DNA of 28,889 bases from Pseudomonadota bacterium. Lineage in GTDB: Bacteria > Cyanobacteriota > Vampirovibrionia > LMEP-6097. The stretch spans positions 1-28,889 of the forward strand of contig RFQS01000002.1 in the NCBI GenBank assembly GCA_009924885.1, read 5' to 3'. A program made the position numbers and the translations under genes. The notes under the pieces are model-generated. The model saw only the letters and a list, made by a program, of their open reading frames with translations. It searched no databases and was not told the DNA's origin. This document shows positions 8,234 through 16,535 of the stretch, piece by piece. The stretch's first letter is position 1. Each line of letters starts with the position of its first letter.

Positions 8234-8247
8234 GCTAAAATTTTAGC
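8234..8247. promoter_or_regulatory. Palindromic shared -10 between hemC and serA
   Basis: GCTAAAATTTTAGC, a perfect 14-bp palindrome containing TAAAAT on both strands. The minus-strand box (8245-8240) lies 6 bases before the hemC ATG, giving a leaderless transcript. The plus-strand box (8236-8241) lies 12 bases before the serA ATG, giving a leader of about 5 bases. Use of the two promoters should be mutually exclusive at any instant. Confidence 0.65.
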
Positions 8248-8253
8248 CTAGAA

Positions 8254-9843
8254 ATGACTCTTAAAGTTTTAGTTACAGATAAACTTGATAGCTCAGGTTT
8301 AGATATTTTAAAATCCAGCTGCGAGCTAGATTACAAGCCTGGTACTACTCACGAAGAATTAAAATCCTGCATCAAGAATTACGATGCCCTGTTAATCAGG
8401 TCAGAGACTAGAGTTACTAAAGAAATTTTAGAGCATGCTGTGAATTTAAAAATAATCGGCAGAGCTGGTGTCGGCGTAGATAATATAGATATCCCTTCTG
8501 CGACAGAGAAAGGTGTCATAGTAGTTAATTCCCCTGAAGGTAATACCGTATCAGCAGCAGAGCATACCATTGCCCTATTAATGGCTTTAATGCGTAAAAT
8601 CGCTCCAGCAGATGCTTCTGTCAAACAAAAAAAATGGGAAAGATCTAAATTCGTCGGTAATGAACTTAACTCTCGTACTCTAGGGATTATCGGACTCGGT
8701 AAAATTGGGCAACGTGTCGGGAAAGTCGCTTTAGCACTCGGGATGAAAGTCCTAGGTTATGACCCTTATGTTTCTAAAGAAAAGGCTGAGGATCTAGGTT
8801 TCACTAAAATGGAATTAAACGATATTTATAAACATGCAGATGTAATAACCCTTCATGTTCCTAAAACTCCTGAAACCCAGAATATGATTAATAGTCAGAC
8901 GATAGAAACCATGAAAGATGGTGTCTTTATCGTTAACTGCGCGCGCGGCGGCTTAATTAATGAAGCTGATTTAGCTAGTGCTATTCACTCTGGTAAAGTC
9001 GGTGGTGCTGCGATTGACGTATTTGTAGAAGAACCTTTAAAAGAATCTCCGCTACAGGATTGTGGCGACAAAGTAGTACTTACTCCGCATCTTGGCGCTA
9101 GCACTAAAGAAGCACAAATAAATGTAGCCTTAGATGTGGCAGAACAAATCAGGGACGTACTTTCTGGTGGCGTAGCTAGATCTGCGGTTAATTTACCTGG
9201 TCTCAAGCCCGAGCTTTTAAAAGCTATTAAACACTACTTACCTTTAGCTGAGCATATGGGAGCAGTTATAGCTCAATTATCTTCTGGCTGTATTAAACAG
9301 ATAGATATAGAAGCATTAGGGCAGCTCGCTGATAAAAATATCGAAGGTCTTAAACTTGCGATTTTAAAAGGTATTCTTTCACAGAACGTCGATGGGGTCA
9401 GCTTCGTTAACGCACCTATGATCGCAAAAGATCGTGGCATAAAAGTTTCAGAGATGAAATCTGACGACTCAGGAGCTTACATCGATAAACTTCGCATCAC
9501 TTTACATACAGAAACGGGTCTAAAAGCTATAGCTGGAACAGTTCTTCAAGGAAATATACCTACTATCATTGAGATAGATTCATTCCCTGTAAATATTAAA
9601 CCAGACTCCCACTCTATAGTTACCTTTCATAAAGATGAACCAGGGAAAGTTGCTCAAATATCAAAAATACTTTGGGATGCAAATATTAACATCAGCTCTT
9701 TAAATCTTGGTCGTAAAGATGATACAGCATCTGCCGTTATGGTTATAAATGTAGATTCCGAGATCTCCAACGATATCCTAAAAGCAGTCACTGAGATACA
9801 AGGCATTAATACCGCTAAATATGTTCGTTTAAAAGGAATCTAG
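8254..9843 (+). CDS. serA: D-3-phosphoglycerate dehydrogenase
   Basis: NAD-dependent oxidation of 3-phosphoglycerate to 3-phosphohydroxypyruvate, the first step of serine synthesis; cytoplasmic. 529 residues is the long (type I) form. Visible: substrate domain, Rossmann motif IIGLGKIGQRV (about 145-155), catalytic Arg231 in CARGG, Glu260 in VEEP, His279 in PHLGAS, an intervening domain (about 310-450), and a C-terminal ACT-like domain with HKDEPGKVAQISKIL. The ACT domain suggests allosteric control by serine. The next gene starts 6 bases after the stop, so the two are probably co-transcribed. Confidence 0.97.
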   Translation: MTLKVLVTDKLDSSGLDILKSSCELDYKPGTTHEELKSCIKNYDALLIRSETRVTKEILEHAVNLKIIGRAGVGVDNIDIPSATEKGVIVVNSPEGNTVSAAEHTIALLMALMRKIAPADASVKQKKWERSKFVGNELNSRTLGIIGLGKIGQRVGKVALALGMKVLGYDPYVSKEKAEDLGFTKMELNDIYKHADVITLHVPKTPETQNMINSQTIETMKDGVFIVNCARGGLINEADLASAIHSGKVGGAAIDVFVEEPLKESPLQDCGDKVVLTPHLGASTKEAQINVALDVAEQIRDVLSGGVARSAVNLPGLKPELLKAIKHYLPLAEHMGAVIAQLSSGCIKQIDIEALGQLADKNIEGLKLAILKGILSQNVDGVSFVNAPMIAKDRGIKVSEMKSDDSGAYIDKLRITLHTETGLKAIAGTVLQGNIPTIIEIDSFPVNIKPDSHSIVTFHKDEPGKVAQISKILWDANINISSLNLGRKDDTASAVMVINVDSEISNDILKAVTEIQGINTAKYVRLKGI

Positions 9844-9848
9844 GGCTT

Positions 9849-10604
9849 TTGTCTGAGGGGATTTTAAAAAGAATTACTAATTTTGCAACTCGTAAAGAGT
9901 TAGAAGATCATCTAGTAACCGAGCTTCTTGCAGATATCGCTCAACCCGGGCTTCTGCTTCTGCCAGTAGGAGCGACTTATGAAGAAGGCATTTACAGTAA
10001 GCTTAATGAAGAACTCTACGCTAAAGATGATTTAATTCACCCGAAGCTTGTTGTTTCACACCTAGATGAATTAATTTTAGAGACTTCAGCAGTAGAAGAA
10101 GATTCTAGTCTTATAAAAAAACCCACACTATTTTCAGAGATCTTAAAAAACAGCTTACCAAATCTAGTAGATAAGCTAGGTGATAGATTTTATTCAATAG
10201 ACCCCAATCACCCAGAAGATTTCGAGAGATTTATTCATCAACGCGGTGGAGCTAGAGTAATATATCTTGGGCTAGGAGCAGACCCTAGCACTGCGCATGT
10301 CGCCTTTATCGGAGAAGACTATATTAATAGAGAGATCAGCACAGTAGAACTCGCTGAATTAAGCTCAAGCAAGCTAGGAGTCAGACAAGCTGTCACTATT
10401 GGCACCGACGTATTTAAGACCCCTAGCTTAACTAAAATAGTAATAACCATAATCGGTGAAGAAAAAACTGAAGCTTTCAAAGCTGCGATGGAGAATCCCG
10501 ATACCGGATTAGGCTATCTGCTAAGTAATCATTTAGAAAATTTACATATATTCTGTGATCATCTCTTCGCCCAAGGCTTGAAGAAGCTTGGAATCATGCT
10601 TTAG
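9849..10604 (+). CDS. NagB/6-phosphogluconolactonase-family protein
   Basis: About 251 residues with the NagB/RpiA-like sugar-phosphate fold: LLLPVGATYEEGIY near residue 40 corresponds to the phosphate-binding GGSTP-type strand, and IYLGLGADPSTAHVAF near 140 corresponds to the GxGxDGHxAF active-site loop. This predicts 6-phosphogluconolactonase or glucosamine-6-phosphate deaminase-like activity. Both signature loops deviate from consensus (no His in the DGH position; DPSTAH instead), so activity may differ or be lost. Start is a TTG at 9849 just after the serA stop. The 3' end runs into palindromic element 1. Confidence 0.7.
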   Translation: MSEGILKRITNFATRKELEDHLVTELLADIAQPGLLLLPVGATYEEGIYSKLNEELYAKDDLIHPKLVVSHLDELILETSAVEEDSSLIKKPTLFSEILKNSLPNLVDKLGDRFYSIDPNHPEDFERFIHQRGGARVIYLGLGADPSTAHVAFIGEDYINREISTVELAELSSSKLGVRQAVTIGTDVFKTPSLTKIVITIIGEEKTEAFKAAMENPDTGLGYLLSNHLENLHIFCDHLFAQGLKKLGIML

Positions 10605-10606
10605 AG

Positions 10607-10640
10607 AGGCGGGCGAAAACGCAGAAAATGGAGTTGTGCA
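10607..10640 (+). repeat. Palindromic element 1, half unit
   Basis: Carries the 3' core of the element (cgggcgaaaacgcag, then aaaatggag) and ends in GTTGTGCA, which can pair with TGCACAAC in the left arm of the adjacent full unit (10659-10666). It begins 2 bases after the upstream gene's stop. Confidence 0.8.
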
Positions 10641-10649
10641 TATCTCGTT

Positions 10650-10772
10650 AGAGACCGCTGCACAACGTGCAAGTTCAAGGCTGAGGAGGACGAATGACCG
10701 CAGTGCACTAGGTGTGCATGAGGATCATGAGGACGACGAAAACGCAGAAATTGGAGTTGTGCAGCGGTCTCT
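10650..10772 (+). repeat. Palindromic element 1, full unit (123 bp)
   Basis: Outer arms AGAGACCGCTGCACAAC (10650-10666) and GTTGTGCAGCGGTCTCT (10756-10772) are a perfect 17-bp inverted repeat. Inner hairpin TGCAC-taggt-GTGCA at 10704-10718. It lies between convergent genes and its last base abuts the stop codon (10773-10775) of the minus-strand gene. The conserved reading frame stays open (10588-10776), but I do not believe it is a gene. The long stem could serve as a terminator or mRNA 3' end. Confidence 0.9.
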
Positions 10773-12779
10773 TTAGATAGAAAGGACTTTTACGAAAACT
10801 TTCTCAGAACCTGGCGTATTAGAAGCTACCTCGAATTCTAAAATATTACTTTTAGAAGGATCATAAGCACCTTGAACGAATTTAAACGTAGACGGAAAGC
10901 TAGGAATAAAGCTACCATTCATAAGCAAAATCACTCTGTGACCCTGTTTCAAATTACTAGCAGTAAAGTTGGCATTAGAAGTAAGTGTCTTTAAAAACAC
11001 ACTGTGAAAAGCATCAAAGCTCAAATCATTAGAACCTAAAGACTGATTTACAGAGCTGTAACTAAGAGCATAATTATCAATCAACTGTTTCATTACTCGT
11101 CCCTGATTTGCGCTTAAAGCTTTATCAATATTAGTCGAAGTAAAATTATTAACTATATCAGCAGTTTTAGAAATACGATTATTCAGTTCTGTAAGTAAAT
11201 TATTAACTTCAGAGATTTCATAGTTCGGTAATACTGCATTCGAGAACAATCCTGTAGTAAATTTACTAGCATCTACCCCAGAGATATCTAAGCCCGTAAC
11301 ACTATTATTAGTAATATCTTCTGGAAGTATAGTTCCATTAACGACTTTAGCGGTAGTTACAGTGCCGACACCTAAATTAATATCAGCAAGAGTAAGGAGA
11401 GTACCATTTTTATTCGGTAAAGTAAGATTAGAATCAGCTTGTGATCTGAATATTACATTATCAGCACCTTGGAGAAATAATGACTTACTTGGATTAACGT
11501 TCCTGAGCCTGAAAGCACCTAAGTTAGCAGGTAATCGAGCTACATCTAAAACACCGCTATTAAGGTTAGTCGCATTGGTGTAAAAAGCTGCTGGCTGCCC
11601 AGCAAGTTTATCCGTATCTGGAATAGTCGCCACAAAAGGTGGAGGAACTGGAGAAAGGGTCGGAGTAATAGTAGCTTTAAGAGGGTCTCTAACGACAAAA
11701 TACCTAACTCCATTTAAGGTGAAATATAATTCTGTTCCATCAAATTCAAAAGAACCGTTGACCAGTGGACTAGCTAAGGCTTGGGAAGCTAAATTCAGGG
11801 GAGCCAGTCCAGTCGTGGTTTTTATATCCAATCTAGCTTGAGGATCATCATTTATGATACCTATATTTCCAGCATTATCTAAACTGATAACAGGGAAATT
11901 ACTATCAAAACCAATCTCCAATTGATTATTCGCTTCATCCATGTCAAGGATAGCTCTTTCACCACTTTCTAAAAGATTCACAACTTCAACATTCAGAACT
12001 TCAACAAAATTATTTAAACTAGAATTCGGCACTGGTACGCCACCCGTATTTAAAGCACCATTTTTCACGACATTTTTAATTTCTCTACGACCAAGAGAAC
12101 TAACCAAAGGAACTTCTACGGTATAAGTGTTATCCGTATTTTTTACGACATAAGTATCTCTAGCTTTTTGATCTCTATTCGTTTCAAAAAAAACTTTATT
12201 AAAAAACAATCGCTGAATATTACAATCAGTAATAGTCGCATCAGGACAAGAAAAATCAATAGAAGCATTTTTATTTAAATTATTTTTAGCGACGAAAAAT
12301 CCAGAACCAGAAACATTTAATCTAAAAGTAGTTAAAAGCTGACCTGCACTATTATGTAAGCCTACATAAAGCTGCTTATTACCTTGAAAAGGTCTAACTT
12401 TAATGCCTGTCTTTAAAGTTTTTTCTTTAAATCTCTGTTTAGGAAAAAGAACATTAGTAACAGAAAGAACATTGTTCAGACCATTTACTTGCTCATAAGC
12501 TATGAGTTTAAAAGTCTTAGAAAAATTAGCATCAACATCAACATCAACATCTACATCTCTTGCATCAAGCTGCAAGTTAATCGTCTCATTTTCACGTGAA
12601 TAATCTTTAATAGTATCCTTATCCTCGACAGATAAAGAGAGATTACAGTTACCACTAATACAAGATGTTTTTATAAAATCTGCTGAACAAGGCTGTGTGT
12701 TAAGTAAAAATACCGAACAAAAATAAAGAATAGCTAATACTTGGAACAAACTCTTCGAGACAGATTTCTGAGTCAACAT
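10773..12779 (-). CDS. Secreted fibre-like surface protein of unknown function
   Basis: 668 residues starting with a Sec signal peptide (hydrophobic LFQVLAILYFCSVFLLN, then CSADF; cleavage near residue 33). The body is Asn/Ser/Thr-rich and beta-prone, without enzyme motifs. A Pro-rich linker (about 373-390, TPTLSPVPPPF) separates two halves. The C-terminal half has phrases typical of phage tail-fibre and trimeric surface proteins: NLTLPNKNGTL, NNSVTGLDISG, and NIDKALSANQGRVMKQLIDN before a small terminal domain. No lipobox or anchor is apparent; the CSA at the signal end might be a weak lipoprotein site. Probable adhesin or extracellular fibre; phage origin is possible but no other phage gene is nearby. 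A TTATAC box 8 bases before the ATG suggests a leaderless start. Confidence 0.7.
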   Translation of the reverse strand: MLTQKSVSKSLFQVLAILYFCSVFLLNTQPCSADFIKTSCISGNCNLSLSVEDKDTIKDYSRENETINLQLDARDVDVDVDVDANFSKTFKLIAYEQVNGLNNVLSVTNVLFPKQRFKEKTLKTGIKVRPFQGNKQLYVGLHNSAGQLLTTFRLNVSGSGFFVAKNNLNKNASIDFSCPDATITDCNIQRLFFNKVFFETNRDQKARDTYVVKNTDNTYTVEVPLVSSLGRREIKNVVKNGALNTGGVPVPNSSLNNFVEVLNVEVVNLLESGERAILDMDEANNQLEIGFDSNFPVISLDNAGNIGIINDDPQARLDIKTTTGLAPLNLASQALASPLVNGSFEFDGTELYFTLNGVRYFVVRDPLKATITPTLSPVPPPFVATIPDTDKLAGQPAAFYTNATNLNSGVLDVARLPANLGAFRLRNVNPSKSLFLQGADNVIFRSQADSNLTLPNKNGTLLTLADINLGVGTVTTAKVVNGTILPEDITNNSVTGLDISGVDASKFTTGLFSNAVLPNYEISEVNNLLTELNNRISKTADIVNNFTSTNIDKALSANQGRVMKQLIDNYALSYSSVNQSLGSNDLSFDAFHSVFLKTLTSNANFTASNLKQGHRVILLMNGSFIPSFPSTFKFVQGAYDPSKSNILEFEVASNTPGSEKVFVKVLSI
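12531..12558. repeat. Hexanucleotide tandem repeat (ATCAAC)n
   Basis: About four imperfect copies of a 6-base unit inside the surface-protein gene, encoding alternating Asp-Val (DVDVDVDA). Unit length is a multiple of three, so copy-number change would lengthen the protein without a frameshift. Confidence 0.7.
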
Positions 12780-12887
12780 AATAATAGGTATAACACCTAG
12801 CGCTATGAAAAATAAACACTAATTTCTTAACCTTGAAGTATTTCTTTAGAAAATTAATAAAACTTTGGAACTTTTAAAGCCTCAGAA

Positions 12888-13916
12888 TCAATTACTTCGC
12901 TTAATTACAAAATCGGCAAGCTCGACTAAAGAATTTTTATATTTAGACTCTGGTAAAAAACTTAAACCCTTAACTGCTTCCTTAACATATTCGATAGCTT
13001 TTTCATAACTTCTCTCAATACCAGCAGTCTCTTCAATGATACGAATAGAATCATCTATAGTCTTCTGAATTTTCAGATTATCCTTTTCGCTCGGTATTTG
13101 TTGAATACGCTCTTTCATATAGGCACATTTATCGGGATTAATCTGTTTAAGAGTTTCAAAAGCAAAAAGTAAAGGTAGATTAATCTGTCCTTCACGAATA
13201 TCTGCACCAGCAGGCTTTCCTAATGATTCTTCATCTGAAGTGAAATCTAAGATATCGTCAATAATCTGAAAAGCCATACCTATAAACTTTCCATAATTAG
13301 CAATAGCTCTTTTCTCCGTATCAGTCAAAGGAAATAACTCTGTTAAAGCAAAAGTGCAGGCTTCAAAGAGAGAAGCGGTCTTGTTATAGGTTTTTAAATA
13401 ATAATAATCAAAACTTATATCAGCATTATATTTCTGTTCTACCTGTCTAATTTCTCCTGAACAGAGATTTTCTAAAACAGAAGCAAAAATCTCAACGACC
13501 TTATTAATATCGATTCTAGCGAGGTTCACTGCCGCTCTGGCGAACATAAAGTCACCACTGATGACGGTAATAGCATTGCTCCATTTACTATTGGTCGTAG
13601 GAGCACCACGCCTCACTAAAGAATTATCGATAATATCGTCATGCACAAGACTTGCGGTGTGAATAAGTTCCGCAATTTCAGCGATAAGAAAAAGCTTCGC
13701 CTCCGCTTCAGGGTAAATCGCATTACGAGTTTCAGCTAAAGCTCTAAACATCAAAAAACTCAGAGCAGGTCTAAGTCGCTTACCTCCAGCAGCAAATATA
13801 TTCTGCAAAATACTACAAAGCGAATGAGAATCTGGGCTAATCTGATTCATTAGCCTATCGTTTAACTGCTCAATATCTTTTTCAATAGGGTTAAAAATAC
13901 CCTCAAGAGTCTTCAC
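12888..13916 (-). CDS. Polyprenyl diphosphate synthase
   Basis: Trans-isoprenyl chain elongation using IPP; supplies quinone side chains or carotenoid precursors. Aspartate-rich motifs are present: LVHDDIID (first DDxxD, about residue 93) and IIDDILDFT (second, about 220), plus GGKRLRPAL. Length (342 residues) matches octaprenyl/solanesyl-type enzymes, but chain length cannot be fixed from sequence. An in-frame GTG at 13934 would add six residues. I prefer the GTG at 13916 because TATTAT (13930-13925) lies 8 bases before it, matching the leaderless pattern elsewhere, and because KTLEGIFNPIEKD resembles the family N-terminus. Divergent from tadA. Confidence 0.9.
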   Translation of the reverse strand: MKTLEGIFNPIEKDIEQLNDRLMNQISPDSHSLCSILQNIFAAGGKRLRPALSFLMFRALAETRNAIYPEAEAKLFLIAEIAELIHTASLVHDDIIDNSLVRRGAPTTNSKWSNAITVISGDFMFARAAVNLARIDINKVVEIFASVLENLCSGEIRQVEQKYNADISFDYYYLKTYNKTASLFEACTFALTELFPLTDTEKRAIANYGKFIGMAFQIIDDILDFTSDEESLGKPAGADIREGQINLPLLFAFETLKQINPDKCAYMKERIQQIPSEKDNLKIQKTIDDSIRIIEETAGIERSYEKAIEYVKEAVKGLSFLPESKYKNSLVELADFVIKRSN

Positions 13917-13924
13917 TAATGCCC

Positions 13925-13930
13925 ATAATA
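13925..13930 (-). promoter_or_regulatory. -10 box before polyprenyl synthase
   Basis: TATTAT on the minus strand, preceded by TGA and followed by 8 bases and GTG 13916; leaderless arrangement. It supports the shorter start choice. Confidence 0.45.
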
Positions 13931-13980
13931 TCACCTTTACAGGTAATATTTAATCAAGAGTACGCTTAAATTCCTTATCA

Positions 13981-14427
13981 ATGCAGAACCTAGATTTATA
14001 CTACATGAAACAAGTTATTGATTTAGCAAAAACTTTATCTATTAACTCTAAAGACATTCCAGTAGCTGCTCTTATTGTAGATGACAACAATAAAATTATC
14101 GGAGAAGGTATAAATACTCGTGAAAAAGAATGTTCAGTACTTGGACACGCTGAAATTAATGCCATAAAAGAAGCGAATAAGACTTTAGAATCATGGAATT
14201 TATCCAAATGTCGCATTTATGTGAATTTAGAACCCTGTGCAATGTGCGCTGGAGCTATCTTACAAAGCCATCTCAGCGAAGTCATCTTCGCCGCCTATGA
14301 CATAAAATCTGGAGCGCTCGGCTCACGTTACAACATTGTTACCAAGAACCTTATAGTAAGAGGCGGAGTCATGGAGATAGAAGCACAAGAAATTTTAGGA
14401 AATTTTTTTAAAAAGCTGAGAGAATGA
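13981..14427 (+). CDS. tadA: tRNA-specific adenosine deaminase
   Basis: Deaminates A34 to inosine in tRNA-Arg(ACG), allowing wobble decoding. Zinc site: His56 and catalytic Glu58 in GHAEINAI, Cys86 and Cys89 in PCAMCAGAI. 148 residues is typical for TadA, and the LYYMKQVIDLAK start matches the family. Other cytidine/guanine deaminases share the fold, but the HAE...PCxMC spacing and size favour TadA. A TAAATT sequence 8 bases before ATG is a possible -10. Overlaps nadK by 4 bases (ATGA). Confidence 0.9.
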   Translation: MQNLDLYYMKQVIDLAKTLSINSKDIPVAALIVDDNNKIIGEGINTREKECSVLGHAEINAIKEANKTLESWNLSKCRIYVNLEPCAMCAGAILQSHLSEVIFAAYDIKSGALGSRYNIVTKNLIVRGGVMEIEAQEILGNFFKKLRE

Positions 14428-15326
14428 AGTTTCGGGTCATGAAAAAAGTCCATATATTCTATAACCCTCTTAAACCAGAAGCCCAGCAAACAGCTACTGA
14501 GCTTAATGAAATTTTCAAACGAAATAATATAAACAGTAAATTCGCAGAGACTGAGAAAAGTTCAGAAGACTGGCTAGAAGTGGACAATGATACAGACATG
14601 CTTATAGTCCTTGGTGGTGATGGCACCTTTCTTAAAGCTGCGCCTCAGGTCTTATCAAGATCTATTCCGATTTTAGGAGTTAATTTTGGTCATCTCGGCT
14701 TCCTCTCTGAATTCGGTGATATGCCGATGCAAGAGCTTACAGATATTATTCTTAGCAATGATTATATTATCGAAGAACGCAGTACTTTATCAGCCTACAT
14801 AGAAGATAGAAATGAATATTATTATGCAATTAACGATATTACTTTAAATCGCTCACACTACACTAATTTACTGCATACCGATATCTACATCGGAGACGAT
14901 CTACTACATTCGCTCAGAGCAGATGGTTTAATTATTTCGACACCAACTGGATCTACTGCCTATGCCATCAGTGCAGGTGGAGCGGTTATGGACCCCAATA
15001 TTAGTGCTTTTCAGATAGTACCGATAGCACCTCATTCCCTAAACAGCAGACCACATGTAGTTTCAGATTCATCAATTATTAAATTAGAAAGCCAAGACTA
15101 TATGAATTTCTTTTTACATGCAGATGGCCGGGACTTAGTAGAGCTTAAGGCTAAATCTAGAGTTATAGTGAAAAAATCACCTTACACCCTGAAATTAGTA
15201 AAACTAAATATCAAAGGAAGAAGCTTCTACAGCACTTTAAGAGAGAAACTGCAATGGGGATCACTCAGTCCTAAAATAGAGTTGTGCAGCGATCTTAAAA
15301 AAGGGGATAATAGTAATTATGATTAA
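14424..15326 (+). CDS. nadK: NAD kinase
   Basis: Phosphorylates NAD to NADP with ATP or polyphosphate; cytoplasmic. Motifs: LGGDGTFLKAA (about 53), NFGHLGFLSEF (about 90), and LRADGLIISTPTGSTAYAISAGG (about 166), the NAD-binding signature. Translation may start at 14424 (overlapping tadA, gagag just upstream) or at the second Met, 14439 (MKKVHIFYNP, the usual family start). The last 20 residues beyond GSLSPK have no family counterpart, and their DNA contains an arm-like piece of the palindromic element (15281-15297). Confidence 0.95.
   Translation: MKFRVMKKVHIFYNPLKPEAQQTATELNEIFKRNNINSKFAETEKSSEDWLEVDNDTDMLIVLGGDGTFLKAAPQVLSRSIPILGVNFGHLGFLSEFGDMPMQELTDIILSNDYIIEERSTLSAYIEDRNEYYYAINDITLNRSHYTNLLHTDIYIGDDLLHSLRADGLIISTPTGSTAYAISAGGAVMDPNISAFQIVPIAPHSLNSRPHVVSDSSIIKLESQDYMNFFLHADGRDLVELKAKSRVIVKKSPYTLKLVKLNIKGRSFYSTLREKLQWGSLSPKIELCSDLKKGDNSNYD
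15281..15297 (+). repeat. Arm remnant of the palindromic element in the nadK tail
   Basis: GAGTTGTGCAGCGATCT matches the right end of element 1 (GAGTTGTGCAGCGGTCT) at 16 of 17 bases, and the preceding aaaata resembles aaattg. The reading frame here differs by one from the in-gene copies. Either a decayed insertion or a coincidence at the gene's 3' end. Confidence 0.5.
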
Positions 15327-15408
15327 AACATATATTAAAGGTTTTATATTTGGATTTGCAATACTGTTTATTCTACTTAAGTTATCAGAGAAACGTAATT
15401 CCAATTAG
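15319..15408 (+). CDS. Possible 29-residue single-pass membrane peptide
   Basis: Starts ATG 15319, overlapping the nadK stop by 8 bases, with a GGGG sequence about 12 bases upstream. Encodes a basic N-terminus (MIKTYIKG), one hydrophobic helix (FIFGFAILFILLKL) and a charged tail (SEKRNSN). Its stop codon ends one base before palindromic element 2 begins. The arrangement looks like a real small membrane protein, but length alone gives little statistical support. Confidence 0.4.
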   Translation: MIKTYIKGFIFGFAILFILLKLSEKRNSN

Positions 15409-15492
15409 GGGCGTGTAGCGGAACTCCAATTTCTGCGTTTTCGTCGTCCTCATGATCCTCAGCCTTGAACTTGTTCGTTCAGCTACACGCCC
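15409..15492 (-). repeat. Palindromic element 2 (84 bp, inner hairpin deleted)
   Basis: Arms GGGCGTGTAGC (15409-15419) and GCTACACGCCC (15482-15492), perfect 11 bp. Core as in the other copies but lacking a 37-base segment containing the inner hairpin. The deletion falls between TCCTC direct repeats, suggesting slippage. 37 is not a multiple of three, and this copy is intergenic between convergent nadK and hemH, so no frame had to be kept. Confidence 0.9.
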
Positions 15493-15503
15493 ATTAAGGA
15501 CTA

Positions 15504-16532
15504 TTACCGATCTCCAGTTCTCACATTAACAATCAAACTTTCTAAAGCCTTTATTAATAAGGAGTTAGCTTTAGGAGCTCTAGTCATCAGAAAATTCTGA
15601 ACACCCTGCTTTTCAGCGAGTTCTTTATATTCAATATTAATTTCATGTAAAGTCTCGATATGATCTCCCACAAAACTAATCGGAACTACTATAAGATTTT
15701 TTTCACCACGTTCTGCAAGCTCAACAATAGTATGTTCAGTATTAGGCTCTAACCACTTTACTGGTCCAACTTTACTCTGGTAGCTGATTTTATGCCTAAT
15801 CATTTTCAATTTCTCATGCTGCATAATTAACGCAACCGAAGCCTTAATCTGCTCCTCATAAGGATCTCCTCGTTCAACATATTTTTCAGGTAGCCCATGA
15901 GCTGAAAAAAGGATTAGAATATCTTCTCTTAAAGCTTTCTCCTCTGATTCACCTTTATCTACGATAATCTCAGCAAGGAGCAAAGATAGCTTATCTAATA
16001 TCCTCTGCTGCATTAGCTGAATATAATAAGGGTTATCAAACCAGCTTTCAATATAAGTTACTCTAAGATTATTCGTTAATCCTGCTTTATCAAAAAGATC
16101 TTTACACTCGTAGAGGCTAGAACCCGTCGTCGCTTCAGAATACTGCGGATATAAAGGAATTACGACTAAGTCTTTAATATCATCCTCTTCCATTACTGGG
16201 ATTACATCACGCAAGAATGGTGGTGAATAACGCATAGCATAATAGACTTTAATATCAGTACCCAAAGTCTTTTTAAGACTTTTCTCTAAAGCCTTAGCTT
16301 GACATTCTGTTTCAAAACGAATCGGGGAACCGCCTCCAATTTCATCATATAGAACTGAAACTTTAGGAGCTCTTCTTGATGAAATAAATCTAGCAAGAGT
16401 ACTTTGAAACGGCTTTATAAAAGGTGGTAGTTGAATAATAAAAGGGTCATTAAAAAGATTATAGAGAAAAGATTCTACATCTTTTAAAGTCTCTGGACCT
16501 CCCATCTGTAAAAGTAGAACTGCTTTACTCAC
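15504..16532 (-). CDS. hemH: Ferrochelatase (heme synthase, protoporphyrin or coproporphyrin type)
   Basis: Inserts Fe(II) into a porphyrin in the last steps of heme synthesis. Family marks: LLLQMGGPETLKDVESFL and LFNDPFIIQLP at the N-terminus, GGGSPIRFET, SAHGLPEKYVERGDPY (His of the metal site, about 215), YQSKVGPVKWLEP, and VVPISFVGDHIETLHEI (conserved Glu, about 290). 342 residues is normal. Start is GTG at 16532, 7 bases after a TAAAAT box and without Shine-Dalgarno; the protein begins MSKAVLLLQMGGP as expected. With hemC in the same window it implies heme synthesis. Confidence 0.95.
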   Translation of the reverse strand: MSKAVLLLQMGGPETLKDVESFLYNLFNDPFIIQLPPFIKPFQSTLARFISSRRAPKVSVLYDEIGGGSPIRFETECQAKALEKSLKKTLGTDIKVYYAMRYSPPFLRDVIPVMEEDDIKDLVVIPLYPQYSEATTGSSLYECKDLFDKAGLTNNLRVTYIESWFDNPYYIQLMQQRILDKLSLLLAEIIVDKGESEEKALREDILILFSAHGLPEKYVERGDPYEEQIKASVALIMQHEKLKMIRHKISYQSKVGPVKWLEPNTEHTIVELAERGEKNLIVVPISFVGDHIETLHEINIEYKELAEKQGVQNFLMTRAPKANSLLIKALESLIVNVRTGDR

Positions 16533-16535
16533 TAG

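Noticed and set aside
10588..10776. A 62-codon open frame covering palindromic element 1.
   Set aside because: It begins inside the preceding gene, has no ribosome site, and is open only because the element's conserved frame is open. It is the element, not a gene.
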